26,687 nt of DNA. Source: Clostridiales bacterium. Its GTDB lineage: Bacteria > Bacillota > Clostridia > Christensenellales > CAG-314. Position 1 is the stretch's first letter; each line of letters starts with the position of its first letter. Below the pieces are notes generated by a model. It had not been told where the DNA came from. It made no database searches and saw only the letters and a program-made list of their open reading frames with translations. Shown piece by piece: positions 7,235 to 14,980 of this stretch. Position numbers and translations under genes: made by a program. The stretch lies in contig DPQS01000045.1 in NCBI GenBank assembly GCA_003537755.1, positions 1-26,687 on the forward strand, given 5' to 3'.

Positions 7235-7645
7235 TTGATTGAAAATGATTTAAGCGAGCGTTGCATTTGTAGTAGACTTGCGTTTTACATACAACAAACA
7301 CTTATGACATCTCGGTTTAGTGAATATACAGTTGATGTTGAATATAATCGTGGCGCAAAAGGAAAAGATAAATCGCCAAAAGTTTTACATGATAAAAAGA
7401 TAGTCGTTGATCTAATAGTTCATAAAAGAGGACAATCCGAATATTATGGTTTTGACAATCTTTTTTGTGTAGAGATGAAAAAGTCAAATAGTCGTTATGG
7501 ATATAATGACGATAAAGCACGGTTAAAAGATATGACTGATTATGATTATGGATATAATTATAAATTTGGTTATATGGTAATTGTCGATATGAAAAACAAA
7601 ATACTTAAAATAGAGTCCGAATTTAGATTAAATAATGCACAATAG
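7235..7645 (+). CDS. Nuclease-like (PD-(D/E)XK-type) hypothetical protein, damaged 5' end
   Basis: This 136-aa product has the block DLSERCICSRLAFYIQ, then DVEYNRGAKGK, then VVDLIVHKRG and FCVEMKKS. Asp in VVDLIV followed by E-x-K in VEMKK fits the core of a PD-(D/E)XK nuclease fold, and I recall similar uncharacterised proteins beginning with an N-ERS-x-x-RLA pattern. The TTG start at 7235 has no ribosome site. The frame is open back to 7169, and those codons read like the same protein (FNENDVYLIENDLSER). A 20-codon ATG frame at 7119-7181 (MKEKYYDDEVMNNYDFEKYV) lies in another phase. A frameshift near 7170-7185 would join the two. I judge this a frameshifted or decaying gene. Nuclease activity is inference. 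Confidence 0.55.
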   Translation: MIENDLSERCICSRLAFYIQQTLMTSRFSEYTVDVEYNRGAKGKDKSPKVLHDKKIVVDLIVHKRGQSEYYGFDNLFCVEMKKSNSRYGYNDDKARLKDMTDYDYGYNYKFGYMVIVDMKNKILKIESEFRLNNAQ

Positions 7646-7649
7646 ACAA

Positions 7650-7669
7650 GGCAGTATTTTCGTCCTACA
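7650..7669 (-). repeat. Island repeat, copy 3 (inverted)
   Basis: GGCAGTATTTTCGTCCTACA is the exact reverse complement of 20 of the 23 bases at 4526-4548. It begins 5 bp after the stop of the nuclease-like gene and marks the right edge of the AT-rich island. Confidence 0.75.
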
Positions 7670-7698
7670 AAGACAGTCAGCGACTCGCAATGGGTCAC

Positions 7699-7736
7699 AA
7701 AAAAAAGTAAGGTTCAACAGACCTTACTTTTTTTTT
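7699..7736. terminator. Bidirectional terminator between the island and the nitroreductase gene
   Basis: AAAAAAGTAAGGT pairs with ACCTTACTTTTTT (7701-7713 with 7721-7733), with T-runs on both strands. It ends the minus-strand nitroreductase gene and could also stop plus-strand island transcripts. Confidence 0.85.
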
Positions 7737-7763
7737 ACCATTCAATGGCAAACAAATTCCTCT

Positions 7764-8285
7764 TTACACCTTTACAATATAGCCGTATTTGCGCGGGGCG
7801 GCAGGTTTGGCAGGGGCGGCGGCATAGCCGAGCGCAATGCTTCCTACTCCGCGAAGCGTTTCCGGCAATCCCCATTCTCGCAAAAGTTGCTTACCCCGTT
7901 CGCTGTCAAATATTTCGCGCTCGCGGTGAACCCAGACTGTTGCCAAACCAAGGCTTTCCGCCGCAAGCATCATGTTTTCAAGTACGCAACTGCCGTCCTC
8001 TACCCAAGTGCCTGCATTGCTGTCGGCAAGCACCAGCACGACAACGGGTGCGCCGTAATACGGGTCTGACGTAACGCCCATCACGGCGGCATTAAGCGCG
8101 GATATTTCGCGGCGGTACTTGTCACCGGTCACCGCAACGATAGTAGGAGACTGTTTGTTCATTCCGCTCGGCGCAAAAGTACCTGCTTCCAGCACGGCAT
8201 CCAGCAGTTTTTCGGGCACTGGGTCAGTCTTGTACGCCCTTGTGCTGCGACGAGATTTGATTACATTCAATGTTTCGTTTGTCAT
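7764..8285 (-). CDS. Nitroreductase family protein
   Basis: The 173-aa protein belongs to the FMN-dependent nitroreductase family, which reduces nitro compounds, quinones or flavins using NAD(P)H. Evidence is the N-terminal SRRSTRAY phosphate-binding motif (about 11-18), the APSGMNKQSP segment (about 38-47), the middle V-E-D-G-S-C-x-L-E-N-M-M-L-A-A block and GLATVWVH. The C-terminal G-x-G-S-I-A-L-GY block followed by a basic tail is also typical. The start at 8285 is chosen because GAAGGTG sits 5 nt before it and it begins just before the family's conserved region. The longer frame to 8354 would run across the promoter. The true substrate cannot be told. It is transcribed away from degV. Confidence 0.9.
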   Translation of the reverse strand: MTNETLNVIKSRRSTRAYKTDPVPEKLLDAVLEAGTFAPSGMNKQSPTIVAVTGDKYRREISALNAAVMGVTSDPYYGAPVVVLVLADSNAGTWVEDGSCVLENMMLAAESLGLATVWVHREREIFDSERGKQLLREWGLPETLRGVGSIALGYAAAPAKPAAPRKYGYIVKV

Positions 8286-8306
8286 ACGCTCACCTTCTTT
8301 TTGCTT

Positions 8307-8335
8307 ATTATACACCCTTGCCGCCGCTGTGTAAA
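8307..8335 (-). promoter_or_regulatory. Promoter of the nitroreductase gene
   Basis: On the minus strand TTTACA (8330-8335) and TATAAT (8307-8312) have a 17-bp spacer, 22 bp before the ATG. Confidence 0.8.
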
Positions 8336-8538
8336 GACTGTTTTTAGGGAACATTTAATTACGAAAATATTGTTGCGACGGTTTTTGCGACATTTTTCCC
8401 GGCGGCAACGTATCGTTCGCCGCAATGCAATCCGTCGTTATTTACTTATTAAAGTTACAAAAACGTCATAAAATTAAACAAATTACCGTCATTATTCACT
8501 GATTTTGCGCTAAAATCGACATTTGCGGCCAAAAAGGG

Positions 8539-8567
8539 TTGAATATCTTCGCAAAAAATGTTAAAAT
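8539..8567 (+). promoter_or_regulatory. Promoter of the DegV gene
   Basis: TTGAAT (8539-8544) and TAAAAT (8562-8567) have a 17-bp spacer. The leader is about 115 nt and contains a GGCGG-ctcgtt-CCGCC hairpin near 8652-8667. Apart from the two promoters, 8336-8690 shows nothing else I can name. Confidence 0.65.
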
Positions 8568-8690
8568 TTAGTTTAATTCGTAGGGCTTCTCGCCAAACGG
8601 TTAATATGCGCCACGCGATAAACAAATCCCATCCCTGCGGCGCGCATTGCGGCGGCTCGTTCCGCCGTTAAACATCTAAGGAGAAATCTA

Positions 8691-9569
8691 ATGAGTGTTT
8701 TACTTATAGACGCAGACGGCGAACTTTGGTACACGAGACAGGAAGAACTGGGCGTCAGATGTATACAGATGCCATACAGTTACTGTGGAAACGAGTACTA
8801 CTACGACCTTGGCAAAAACACCGACTTCGACGCATTTTACAAAGCCGTCCGTGGCGGAGAAGTGCCAAAAACAATGGCTCTCAATCCTCAGGAATATGTC
8901 GACATCATCGAGCCGATTTTTGCAGAAGGCGAGGATGTGCTGTACGTAAGTTTTTCACACAAGATGAGCGGAACTTTCGACCACCTGCACACCGCGCTGG
9001 AGCAATTGAAGGAAAAATATCCCGACCGCAAATGCACGGTGTTTGACACCAAGTCCATCAGTCTGGGCGCAGGCATCCAGATGGAATACGCGGCCGAACT
9101 GAAAAACAACGGCGCGTCCGACGAAGAGATTATCGCTGCCCTGACGGAATTCACCGACCGTGTGGCGGTGTACTTTGTAGTGGACGACCTTATGCACCTC
9201 AAGCGCGGCGGCAGACTTAGCGGTATTGCGGCGTTTGCAGGCACGTTGCTTGGGCTCAAGCCTATACTTACGCTTGACGAAAACGGCAGTCTGGGTGTAC
9301 TCACCAAGAAAGCAGGCAAGCGCACCGCACTTAAACTTATTGCAGACAACGTTGTTAAGCAGCTGACCGGCACGGATTACAGCGTGTACGTTGTGGACGC
9401 CGACAGCAAAGACGACGGAGATTGGCTTGCCGACCAGATAAAAGCAAAGCGTCCCGAAGCGAAGATCGTCCGTCAGGTAGTCGGTCCCGTAATCGGCGCA
9501 CACTGCGGTCCCGGTACGATAGGCGTAATTTTCATCGCCGACAAACGCCCGATTCCCCTTGCGAAGTAA
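8691..9569 (+). CDS. DegV family fatty-acid-binding protein
   Basis: The 292-aa protein is a DegV/FakB-type protein, a soluble carrier that holds a fatty acid in a deep pocket and, in FakB members, presents it to the kinase FakA. Family marks seen are SHKMSGTFDHL (about 85-95, the place of the usual S-x-x-SGT motif), the KRGGRLSG motif (about 168-175) and the C-terminal VVGPVIGAHCGPGTIGV. The length is normal for the family. AAGGAG lies 8 nt before the ATG. No FakA-like gene is in the window, so partner and substrate are unknown. A hairpin terminator follows at 9614. Confidence 0.92.
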   Translation: MSVLLIDADGELWYTRQEELGVRCIQMPYSYCGNEYYYDLGKNTDFDAFYKAVRGGEVPKTMALNPQEYVDIIEPIFAEGEDVLYVSFSHKMSGTFDHLHTALEQLKEKYPDRKCTVFDTKSISLGAGIQMEYAAELKNNGASDEEIIAALTEFTDRVAVYFVVDDLMHLKRGGRLSGIAAFAGTLLGLKPILTLDENGSLGVLTKKAGKRTALKLIADNVVKQLTGTDYSVYVVDADSKDDGDWLADQIKAKRPEAKIVRQVVGPVIGAHCGPGTIGVIFIADKRPIPLAK

Positions 9570-9610
9570 CTTTAACAAGAAAAAATTACTACGTATATGA
9601 ATTTTTACAA

Positions 9611-9643
9611 CAAAAGACCGACAGAAATACCTGTCGGTCTTAA
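9611..9643. terminator. Bidirectional terminator between degV and the helicase gene
   Basis: AAGACCGACAG (9614-9624) pairs with CTGTCGGTCTT (9631-9641) over an AAATAC loop. On the minus strand it is followed by TTTTGTTG, so it best serves the helicase gene, but it lies between two converging genes. Confidence 0.8.
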
Positions 9644-9644
9644 T

Positions 9645-9660
9645 TGTTTCATGTGAAATT
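9645..9660. other. Degenerate parS-like palindrome
   Basis: TGTTTCATGTGAAATT matches the ParB site TGTTTCACGTGAAACA at 13 of 16 positions, but one mismatch is in the central CG. It lies about 6 kb from the probable oriC, where parS sites are expected. It is a weak candidate. Confidence 0.2.
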
Positions 9661-9661
9661 T

Positions 9662-12649
9662 TTATTTCCATCTGTCATTTTTATTGTTTTCAATGCGCTT
9701 TGTATAGTTGCATTTCGGATATGAATGACACCCGAGAAAACTTCCGTATTTTCCTTTTTTGACGATAAGAAAGTCACCGCACGACGGACAACGATTATTT
9801 ATACGTACAGCATTAAGGTCGCCGATTTTGTATTTACAATAAGGATAATTCGAACATCCGTAAAACTCGTTGCCTTCTTTACTTTTGCGAAGAACAAGTT
9901 TGCCAGACTTACACTCTGGACATGTGCACTCGTTTTTTTCGGCACTTTTGCCGCTGTCATTCATTTCGTAAGCATAGTTTTTAATTTCTTCTACAAATTC
10001 AGACGGCTTATTTTTATTCACTAAAATATAGACAATTTTTTTTGTTCGCGTTAAAGCGACGTAAAACAGCCGGCGTTCCTCTGCATAAGGAAAATTACTT
10101 TTATTACTCAGCACAAGCGACAGTATCGGATCGTCTTCTGTTTTATTCGGGAAACCACACCTGTCGTCGTTTGCATTTATAAGCACAACAAAGTCACTTT
10201 CCAGTCCTTTGGACGCATGTACTGTTTTGTAGCATATATCCTTTTCTGCAAACAAGTCAGCTTTCAACCTGCCGCCCTTTTCCATTACAAATCTTTTTGT
10301 TTCAAGTATAGGTCTTATGTCGTTTCTGTTTCTTCCCAACACAAGAACGGTTGCAGATTTATTTTTAGAATATATTTCGTTTAACACTTCTAAAAAAGAA
10401 GTTGCAACGTCTTTGTCATAATATTTCAATCTGACAGGATTTTCGGTATGCTTGTTTGAAAATATGTGTTTTTTGTACTGTTCAGGATTCGCCGTGATAA
10501 ACGGTTCGACTATCGCCTGTAGTTCTGCAGAATTGCGGTGTGTTGTCGTTATGTAATTGATTTTCACATCATCGAAATAGTTAGCAAAGTTTACAAAAAC
10601 ATCAATGTCGCACCCTGCAAACCGATAAATTGCCTGCCAATCGTCGCCAACCGCAAACAGCTTTGAATTTCCGTGTTCAATAAGTTTTTGTAAAAACTTT
10701 GTTCTTCCGACAGATATATCCTGAAATTCGTCAACGATGATATACTTAAACCGAAACATTTTTGTTTTATCCAACAACTCTGTCGAATAAAGTATCATGT
10801 CGTCAAAATCTATTTTTCCCTCCGCTTGTAATTGCCGCTTGTAGCAAACATACACGTCTTTGCAAATTGACAAAAATAATTTTCTTCTTTCCACTAGATA
10901 CTTATTTTCAGACGTACAGTCAAACAAATCAAATTCTTTTTCCGTCGAATATCTTGTTTTATACAAATTTATAAATGTTGCGACAAGATTAAAAACCGAA
11001 CTTCCGTCATTTCTCTGCATTGCGGCATCGAGTGCTTTTTTTGTTTCTTCTGTTGACAACGGCTTAAACTCTACGCCATGCGCAACAAGTTTTTCTTTCA
11101 ATTCGTTAAACACAGTGCCGTCTTCAAACATATACGAATACGTTTCAACGCACAAGGTACCGTTTTCTGCATGCGTTTTTCTTTTCCATTCCATCGATTC
11201 AAAATACTCTTGTTCTTCCTCGGCAGAATATTGCGGCGTTCTTCCGTATTTATTTATGCCGTAGTGTTCGATATAGACGTTGTATGCTGGCAAGAAAAAG
11301 TCAGGAGTATACTGTCTTCTTTCCGAAGTAGCAGTTCTAAACTCATACGGATATTCGTAGACATAATCTATTCCGTTGATAAACAGGTAGTTTGCCAACA
11401 CCAACTCTTCGACACTTTTTACATATTCGCTTTTTATTGTTTCCAAGGAATATTCATTAACGTTTACCGATTTAAGCGCGTCTTTGAGCGTATAAAAATT
11501 TTTTTCTTTCAAAAACTCGTATTCTCTGCCTTTATCGTCAAACTTATTCTCTACAGTCAAGTTTCCTTCGGGATACAAGGTAAAATATTTGAACAATTTG
11601 TTAAGCAATTCGGGATTTTCATCGACATTTTCAAAAAACGCAGTCATTCTCGCCTTAAACTGGTCGTCAACCGTCTGCTTTTCACCGCTTACGGCATTTA
11701 TTATTTCAAGTCCCAACGAGTGAAATGTCTTAACTTTCAGTCCTTTGTCTTCGCCGATTTTTTGCAGCAGGTCTTCTGCCGAAGCCTTTGAATACGACAT
11801 CAGCAAAATTTCGTCTTTCGTCGCCATTCTATTTTCAAGTAGCCACTTCACTTTGCCGCAAATAGTCAATGTTTTTCCCGCTCCTGCCCCTGCAACAACC
11901 AACTGAGATTCAGGATCAAACAGTATTGCGCGTTTCTGTTCGTAGTCAGGTATTTTTCCGTTAACCTCATTCAATACGGCATCGTTAATGTGTCTCTCGA
12001 CATACTGTTCGTTAAGTACACCAACCATATTTACAGGGACATCTGGCAGAGAGTAATAAACTCTCTTATAATTGGCAAACTCAATCTTTTTTTCTTTTAT
12101 TTTTTCAAAAAATTGTCTTTCTTCATTTCCATCAATAAACTTGTCTGGACAAAAATTGCACAACACCAAATATTCCTTTACAATATCATTTTGTCTGATT
12201 ATATCGTAGTAATCTTCATACAATTGTCCGATTCGCAAAATGTATTTTTTATAAGTTGTGGCTTTCGGCATTTCCGCAGGAAAGGTGTACCTGCTAACCT
12301 GCAAAGCGACATTATTAAACTTTTCAATCTTTTCAAACGGATAGTCGACAATGTTTATCAAAATTTTTTCTATTGGATGAATTTTAATTATCTCGTCGAA
12401 TTCTTCCTCCAACGCATTTATACTTTCGTTATGTTTTTTAACTTTCTCAAGCAGCTGTTCATATTCGATTGCACTTTTCCTGAATTCGGAATTTCTAAGA
12501 AGCGCAATGTTTTCATTGATTTCGAGTCTATCGCATTCAACTAACTTAAAAAATTTGAGTTGTGGTGAAACTTCGGAAATAACTGACGTTACTTTTTTTC
12601 TACACTTTCTTACTTTGAAATAATCTCGTATTTTACTAAATATAGACAT
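9662..12649 (-). CDS. UvrD/HelD-like superfamily 1 helicase with nuclease-like insert and two zinc ribbons
   Basis: The 995-aa protein is an SF1A DNA helicase most like the UvrD/helicase IV group. Motifs seen are Walker A GAGAGKT (254-260), motif II IIVDEFQD (about 637-644), motif III VGDDWQAIYRF, motif IV TTTHRNS, motif V VHASKGLESD (about 813-822) and motif VI VALTRTK. Between motif Ia and motif II lies an insert (about 420-530) with YEYPYEF, TPDFFL and YIEHYG, resembling a PD-(D/E)XK nuclease. The C-terminus has two four-cysteine ribbons (C910, C913, C932, C938 and C954, C957, C974, C980) like those of topoisomerase I tails. AAGAGG lies before the ATG. It sits 36 bp downstream of the esterase gene and is probably co-transcribed with it. 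Its base use is more AT-rich than that of dnaN or ftsH. The exact repair role is unknown. Confidence 0.9.
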   Translation of the reverse strand: MSIFSKIRDYFKVRKCRKKVTSVISEVSPQLKFFKLVECDRLEINENIALLRNSEFRKSAIEYEQLLEKVKKHNESINALEEEFDEIIKIHPIEKILINIVDYPFEKIEKFNNVALQVSRYTFPAEMPKATTYKKYILRIGQLYEDYYDIIRQNDIVKEYLVLCNFCPDKFIDGNEERQFFEKIKEKKIEFANYKRVYYSLPDVPVNMVGVLNEQYVERHINDAVLNEVNGKIPDYEQKRAILFDPESQLVVAGAGAGKTLTICGKVKWLLENRMATKDEILLMSYSKASAEDLLQKIGEDKGLKVKTFHSLGLEIINAVSGEKQTVDDQFKARMTAFFENVDENPELLNKLFKYFTLYPEGNLTVENKFDDKGREYEFLKEKNFYTLKDALKSVNVNEYSLETIKSEYVKSVEELVLANYLFINGIDYVYEYPYEFRTATSERRQYTPDFFLPAYNVYIEHYGINKYGRTPQYSAEEEQEYFESMEWKRKTHAENGTLCVETYSYMFEDGTVFNELKEKLVAHGVEFKPLSTEETKKALDAAMQRNDGSSVFNLVATFINLYKTRYSTEKEFDLFDCTSENKYLVERRKLFLSICKDVYVCYKRQLQAEGKIDFDDMILYSTELLDKTKMFRFKYIIVDEFQDISVGRTKFLQKLIEHGNSKLFAVGDDWQAIYRFAGCDIDVFVNFANYFDDVKINYITTTHRNSAELQAIVEPFITANPEQYKKHIFSNKHTENPVRLKYYDKDVATSFLEVLNEIYSKNKSATVLVLGRNRNDIRPILETKRFVMEKGGRLKADLFAEKDICYKTVHASKGLESDFVVLINANDDRCGFPNKTEDDPILSLVLSNKSNFPYAEERRLFYVALTRTKKIVYILVNKNKPSEFVEEIKNYAYEMNDSGKSAEKNECTCPECKSGKLVLRKSKEGNEFYGCSNYPYCKYKIGDLNAVRINNRCPSCGDFLIVKKGKYGSFLGCHSYPKCNYTKRIENNKNDRWK

Positions 12650-12685
12650 ATCAACCTCTTAACTTTCTTTCTGGCTTAGCTGTTT

Positions 12686-13585
12686 TTATTCGGATTTGTT
12701 TTTCAGACAAAAGCATTTTTGCAAAAATTGCACACGGGCGGCGAATGAGCGACAAACGACTTCGGCATTTGTGTTGACATCAAAGCCGTGAAACGTGCCC
12801 TTGTTGTCAAGCAACGTAACGTCGGCTACGTTCGCTTTCAATGCTTTGTACATTTCCTTGCCCTGGTCGTGCAAGCAATCGTATTCTTCCGTTTCGACAA
12901 ATGCGTGGCGCAGATATGCGTATTTGTCGGCAGTAACGACGGGTGAAACATACGATTGTCCGTCAAGGTACCAACGCCACATTTTTGCGTTGTTGACGGA
13001 GTTCCACAACGGCGTATCGGAAAAGGCAAGCATGCTTGCGCCGTCCTTGCGCTCGTCGACAACAGGGTAGACGAGCATCATTCCGACGGGCAACACGTCC
13101 GCGCCGCCGAGATTGCGGCATAATTCAAGCGCGAGACTACCGCCCGCGCTGTCGCCGCCCACAACAATGCGCCCGACATCTACGCCGAATTCTTCCGCAT
13201 GTGCGGTCACGTATCTGTATGCGGCAACCGCCTGATTTACAGCCGTCGGGTACTTTGCCTTTGGCAACACATCGTAGTCTACGCTTAACACGACGCATGG
13301 CGCGGCGGCATAAATTTGTTCGGCATAGTAGTGCACAAAACTCTCTTTGTACCCAAAACCGCCGCCGTGCAGGTAAAACAGGCACGGTAAACAGCTGTTA
13401 GTGGCACATTTCGGCTTCATTAAATGTACTTTTATGCCGTTTACTCTGCGCCGCTCGTAAACAAAACTTTTGCAGTCAATGCCCTTGGGCAGCAGAGCAA
13501 TGGCAGCATTTACAAGCGGAAAAATCGCCTTAAAAAACGGCAGATTCGGATGTGTTTTCAGTTGTTTGTCAAATTTATATTTCAT
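12686..13585 (-). CDS. Alpha/beta hydrolase, HSL-type esterase
   Basis: The 299-aa protein is an alpha/beta-hydrolase of the hormone-sensitive-lipase group, which hydrolyses short acyl esters. The oxyanion motif HGGG is at 73-76, the nucleophile motif GDSAG at 144-148 (Ser146), the likely acid is Asp236 in EEYD, and the catalytic His266 is in GTFHGF. No signal peptide is seen, so it should be cytosolic. The ATG at 13585 has only a weak ribosome site, with AAGAGAG about 15 nt upstream. A promoter lies at 13640-13668. The helicase gene follows 36 bp downstream on the same strand. The physiological substrate is unknown. Confidence 0.9.
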   Translation of the reverse strand: MKYKFDKQLKTHPNLPFFKAIFPLVNAAIALLPKGIDCKSFVYERRRVNGIKVHLMKPKCATNSCLPCLFYLHGGGFGYKESFVHYYAEQIYAAAPCVVLSVDYDVLPKAKYPTAVNQAVAAYRYVTAHAEEFGVDVGRIVVGGDSAGGSLALELCRNLGGADVLPVGMMLVYPVVDERKDGASMLAFSDTPLWNSVNNAKMWRWYLDGQSYVSPVVTADKYAYLRHAFVETEEYDCLHDQGKEMYKALKANVADVTLLDNKGTFHGFDVNTNAEVVCRSFAARVQFLQKCFCLKNKSE

Positions 13586-13639
13586 ATTCTTAACAGTCTC
13601 TCTTCAGTCGGAAAAAACCGGGTTTGCGCATTTCAATTA

Positions 13640-13668
13640 AGTATAACACAAAAGTCGGCGACGCACAA
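13640..13668 (-). promoter_or_regulatory. Promoter of the esterase-helicase unit
   Basis: On the minus strand TTGTGC (13663-13668) and TATACT (13640-13645) have a 17-bp spacer, 54 bp before the esterase ATG. Confidence 0.65.
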
Positions 13669-13788
13669 CATCGATACAAACATCTGATTGCTGCAAATTG
13701 CCCGCTACGGAAACATCTTTGCCACGGCGGTTGCTCGTCATGTTTTTTTTTCTTTGCCTTTTCCACGGCAAAAACATACTCAAAATCA

Positions 13789-13817
13789 TTGATTTGCGCC
13801 GAAAAATAATGTATATT
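13789..13817 (+). promoter_or_regulatory. Promoter giving a probably leaderless mRNA
   Basis: TTGATT (13789-13794) and TATATT (13812-13817) have a 17-bp spacer. The expected start is within one or two bases of the ATG at 13824, and no ribosome site exists upstream. Confidence 0.6.
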
Positions 13818-13823
13818 TGTCTT

Positions 13824-14351
13824 ATGGAATTCGAAATCTTTTTCAACACAGATTATCCTGGCAAACGCAAAGACATCCGTTCGGTAAAAAACAAAACGTT
13901 CGGGACTTTTTTCTGCAGTTTCGCAACACTGTTCGCGATAGGATTTTTTATAGTTTTCTTCATGTTTCAGAACTTCCGGTGGGAGCAGAAACTGCTTGGA
14001 GGCATATTACTTGCCGTCGGGCTTGTCGGTCTGCTCCTGACGCCATTTTTCGTGTTGTTCAAAAAGGTAAACGAGGGGCTTGACGGCGACGTTCACATGG
14101 TCTTTACAAAACTTGCAAACGGCGAATGGAACTGCATGACATTTGTAAATACCACGCCCGAACCTGTCTACAATGACGAGATTTCTCTTGCGGAATTCAC
14201 TTCCCGTGCGGTAGTCGTAACTCTGAAAAACGGCAAAGAAGTGGTCGTGCCGCTTTGCCTGATGTCCGACGACGATAAGACAAAACTCAAAACCGTTGCC
14301 GACGAAACAAGGCAACTGCGCATAGACCAGACGGCGAAAAAAAATAAGTAA
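13824..14351 (+). CDS. Small membrane protein, unknown function
   Basis: The 175-aa protein has two membrane helices (about 28-48 and 55-76) separated by a short charged turn, then a soluble domain of about 95 residues with a Lys-rich end (RQLRIDQTAKKNK). I recognise no family. The layout of a short N-terminal segment, a helical hairpin and a small beta-rich domain recalls bacterial PH-like membrane proteins, but that is a guess. The ATG at 13824 is chosen over the one at 13809 because the -10 box ends at 13817. Further upstream starts run through the promoter. It is divergent from the esterase gene. A hairpin follows at 14411-14442. Confidence 0.7.
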   Translation: MEFEIFFNTDYPGKRKDIRSVKNKTFGTFFCSFATLFAIGFFIVFFMFQNFRWEQKLLGGILLAVGLVGLLLTPFFVLFKKVNEGLDGDVHMVFTKLANGEWNCMTFVNTTPEPVYNDEISLAEFTSRAVVVTLKNGKEVVVPLCLMSDDDKTKLKTVADETRQLRIDQTAKKNK

Positions 14352-14410
14352 TCGGGTACGCGCTTTTTCGAGCGCATAACAATTCCGACAGCAACCGCCC
14401 GTACAGGTAC

Positions 14411-14442
14411 GACGTTTCTTTTCGCTTCGGCAAAGAAACGTC
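14411..14442 (+). terminator. Hairpin after the membrane-protein gene
   Basis: GACGTTTCTTT pairs perfectly with AAAGAAACGTC over a 10-nt loop. There is no T-run, so it may be a weak terminator or an mRNA-end structure. Confidence 0.45.
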
Positions 14443-14543
14443 AACGGTAACAACGTCAGACAATAACAACAACATCATCAGGCAACAACAATGCTTTTGC
14501 AAAGCCGAATATCAAACAAATCCCGACAACAGGCGCGTATATA

Positions 14544-14572
14544 TTGATTTTTATTGTAAGATATTGTATAAT
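14544..14572 (+). promoter_or_regulatory. Strong promoter with no long ORF downstream
   Basis: TTGATT (14544-14549) and TATAAT (14567-14572) have a 17-bp spacer. Transcription would start near 14579 and run toward oriC. The only ORF close downstream is 31 codons (14612-14707). Confidence 0.75.
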
Positions 14573-14578
14573 ATATAC

Positions 14579-14760
14579 GTAGGAGAGCGTTTGTAAAAGG
14601 CTTTTGCAATTATGTTTTACGCAACATTCATTTCACATTTCGGAACACAATTGCAAAAGGCATTAAAGCAGTACCCTTTCGGGCGAGCACGGAGCGTGCA
14701 CGATTAGAAAAACGTTGTCGTTTCAATACTTATATCGCAATCGGTGCCTCGCAATGACAT
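14579..14760 (+). ncRNA. Possible structured transcript or leader of a 31-codon ORF
   Basis: Downstream of the promoter, GCTTTTGCAATTATGTT (14600-14616) can pair with AACACAATTGCAAAAGGC (14644-14661), giving a long stem with one internal mismatch. This stem would bury the ATG of the only small ORF (14612-14707, start MFYATFISHFG). No signature of 6S RNA, tmRNA, RNase P or SRP RNA was found. The region may be a regulatory RNA or only the start of a repeat-rich spacer. Confidence 0.3.
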
Positions 14761-14794
14761 GTTAGGATAACCACTATAAGAAGTCTATTTCTAT

Positions 14795-14876
14795 TACGTC
14801 CGGCGAAGTTAGTACACTCAAAGCAGGCAAATAAGTCGCAAATTGTTAGTAAACCCTATCGGGGTGGCGAGGTGTT
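14795..14876 (+). repeat. 82-bp direct repeat, copy 1
   Basis: It runs from TACGTCCGGCGAAGTTAG to GGTGGCGAGGTGTT. It matches 14981-15063 with two substitutions and one inserted G. Homology weakens but continues into the next 30 bases (AGCGACAT). The 104 bp between copies contains short stems and no gene. Confidence 0.85.
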
Positions 14877-14980
14877 AAGTCGCAGCGACATTTCGCAGGG
14901 ACAGCGAAGGTTTAGAAACGCGTAACAACGGCGCAACTGAGAATGTAATATTAAACGACTACATTTTGGTAGATTTTTAC

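Noticed and set aside
4522..7700. A complete integrative element or prophage
   Set aside because: No integrase, recombinase, relaxase, capsid or replication gene is seen. Only repeats and cargo-like genes are present.
7635..8074. Plus-strand frames across the nitroreductase gene
   Set aside because: They are shadows of the minus-strand nitroreductase, which has clear family motifs, a promoter and a ribosome site.
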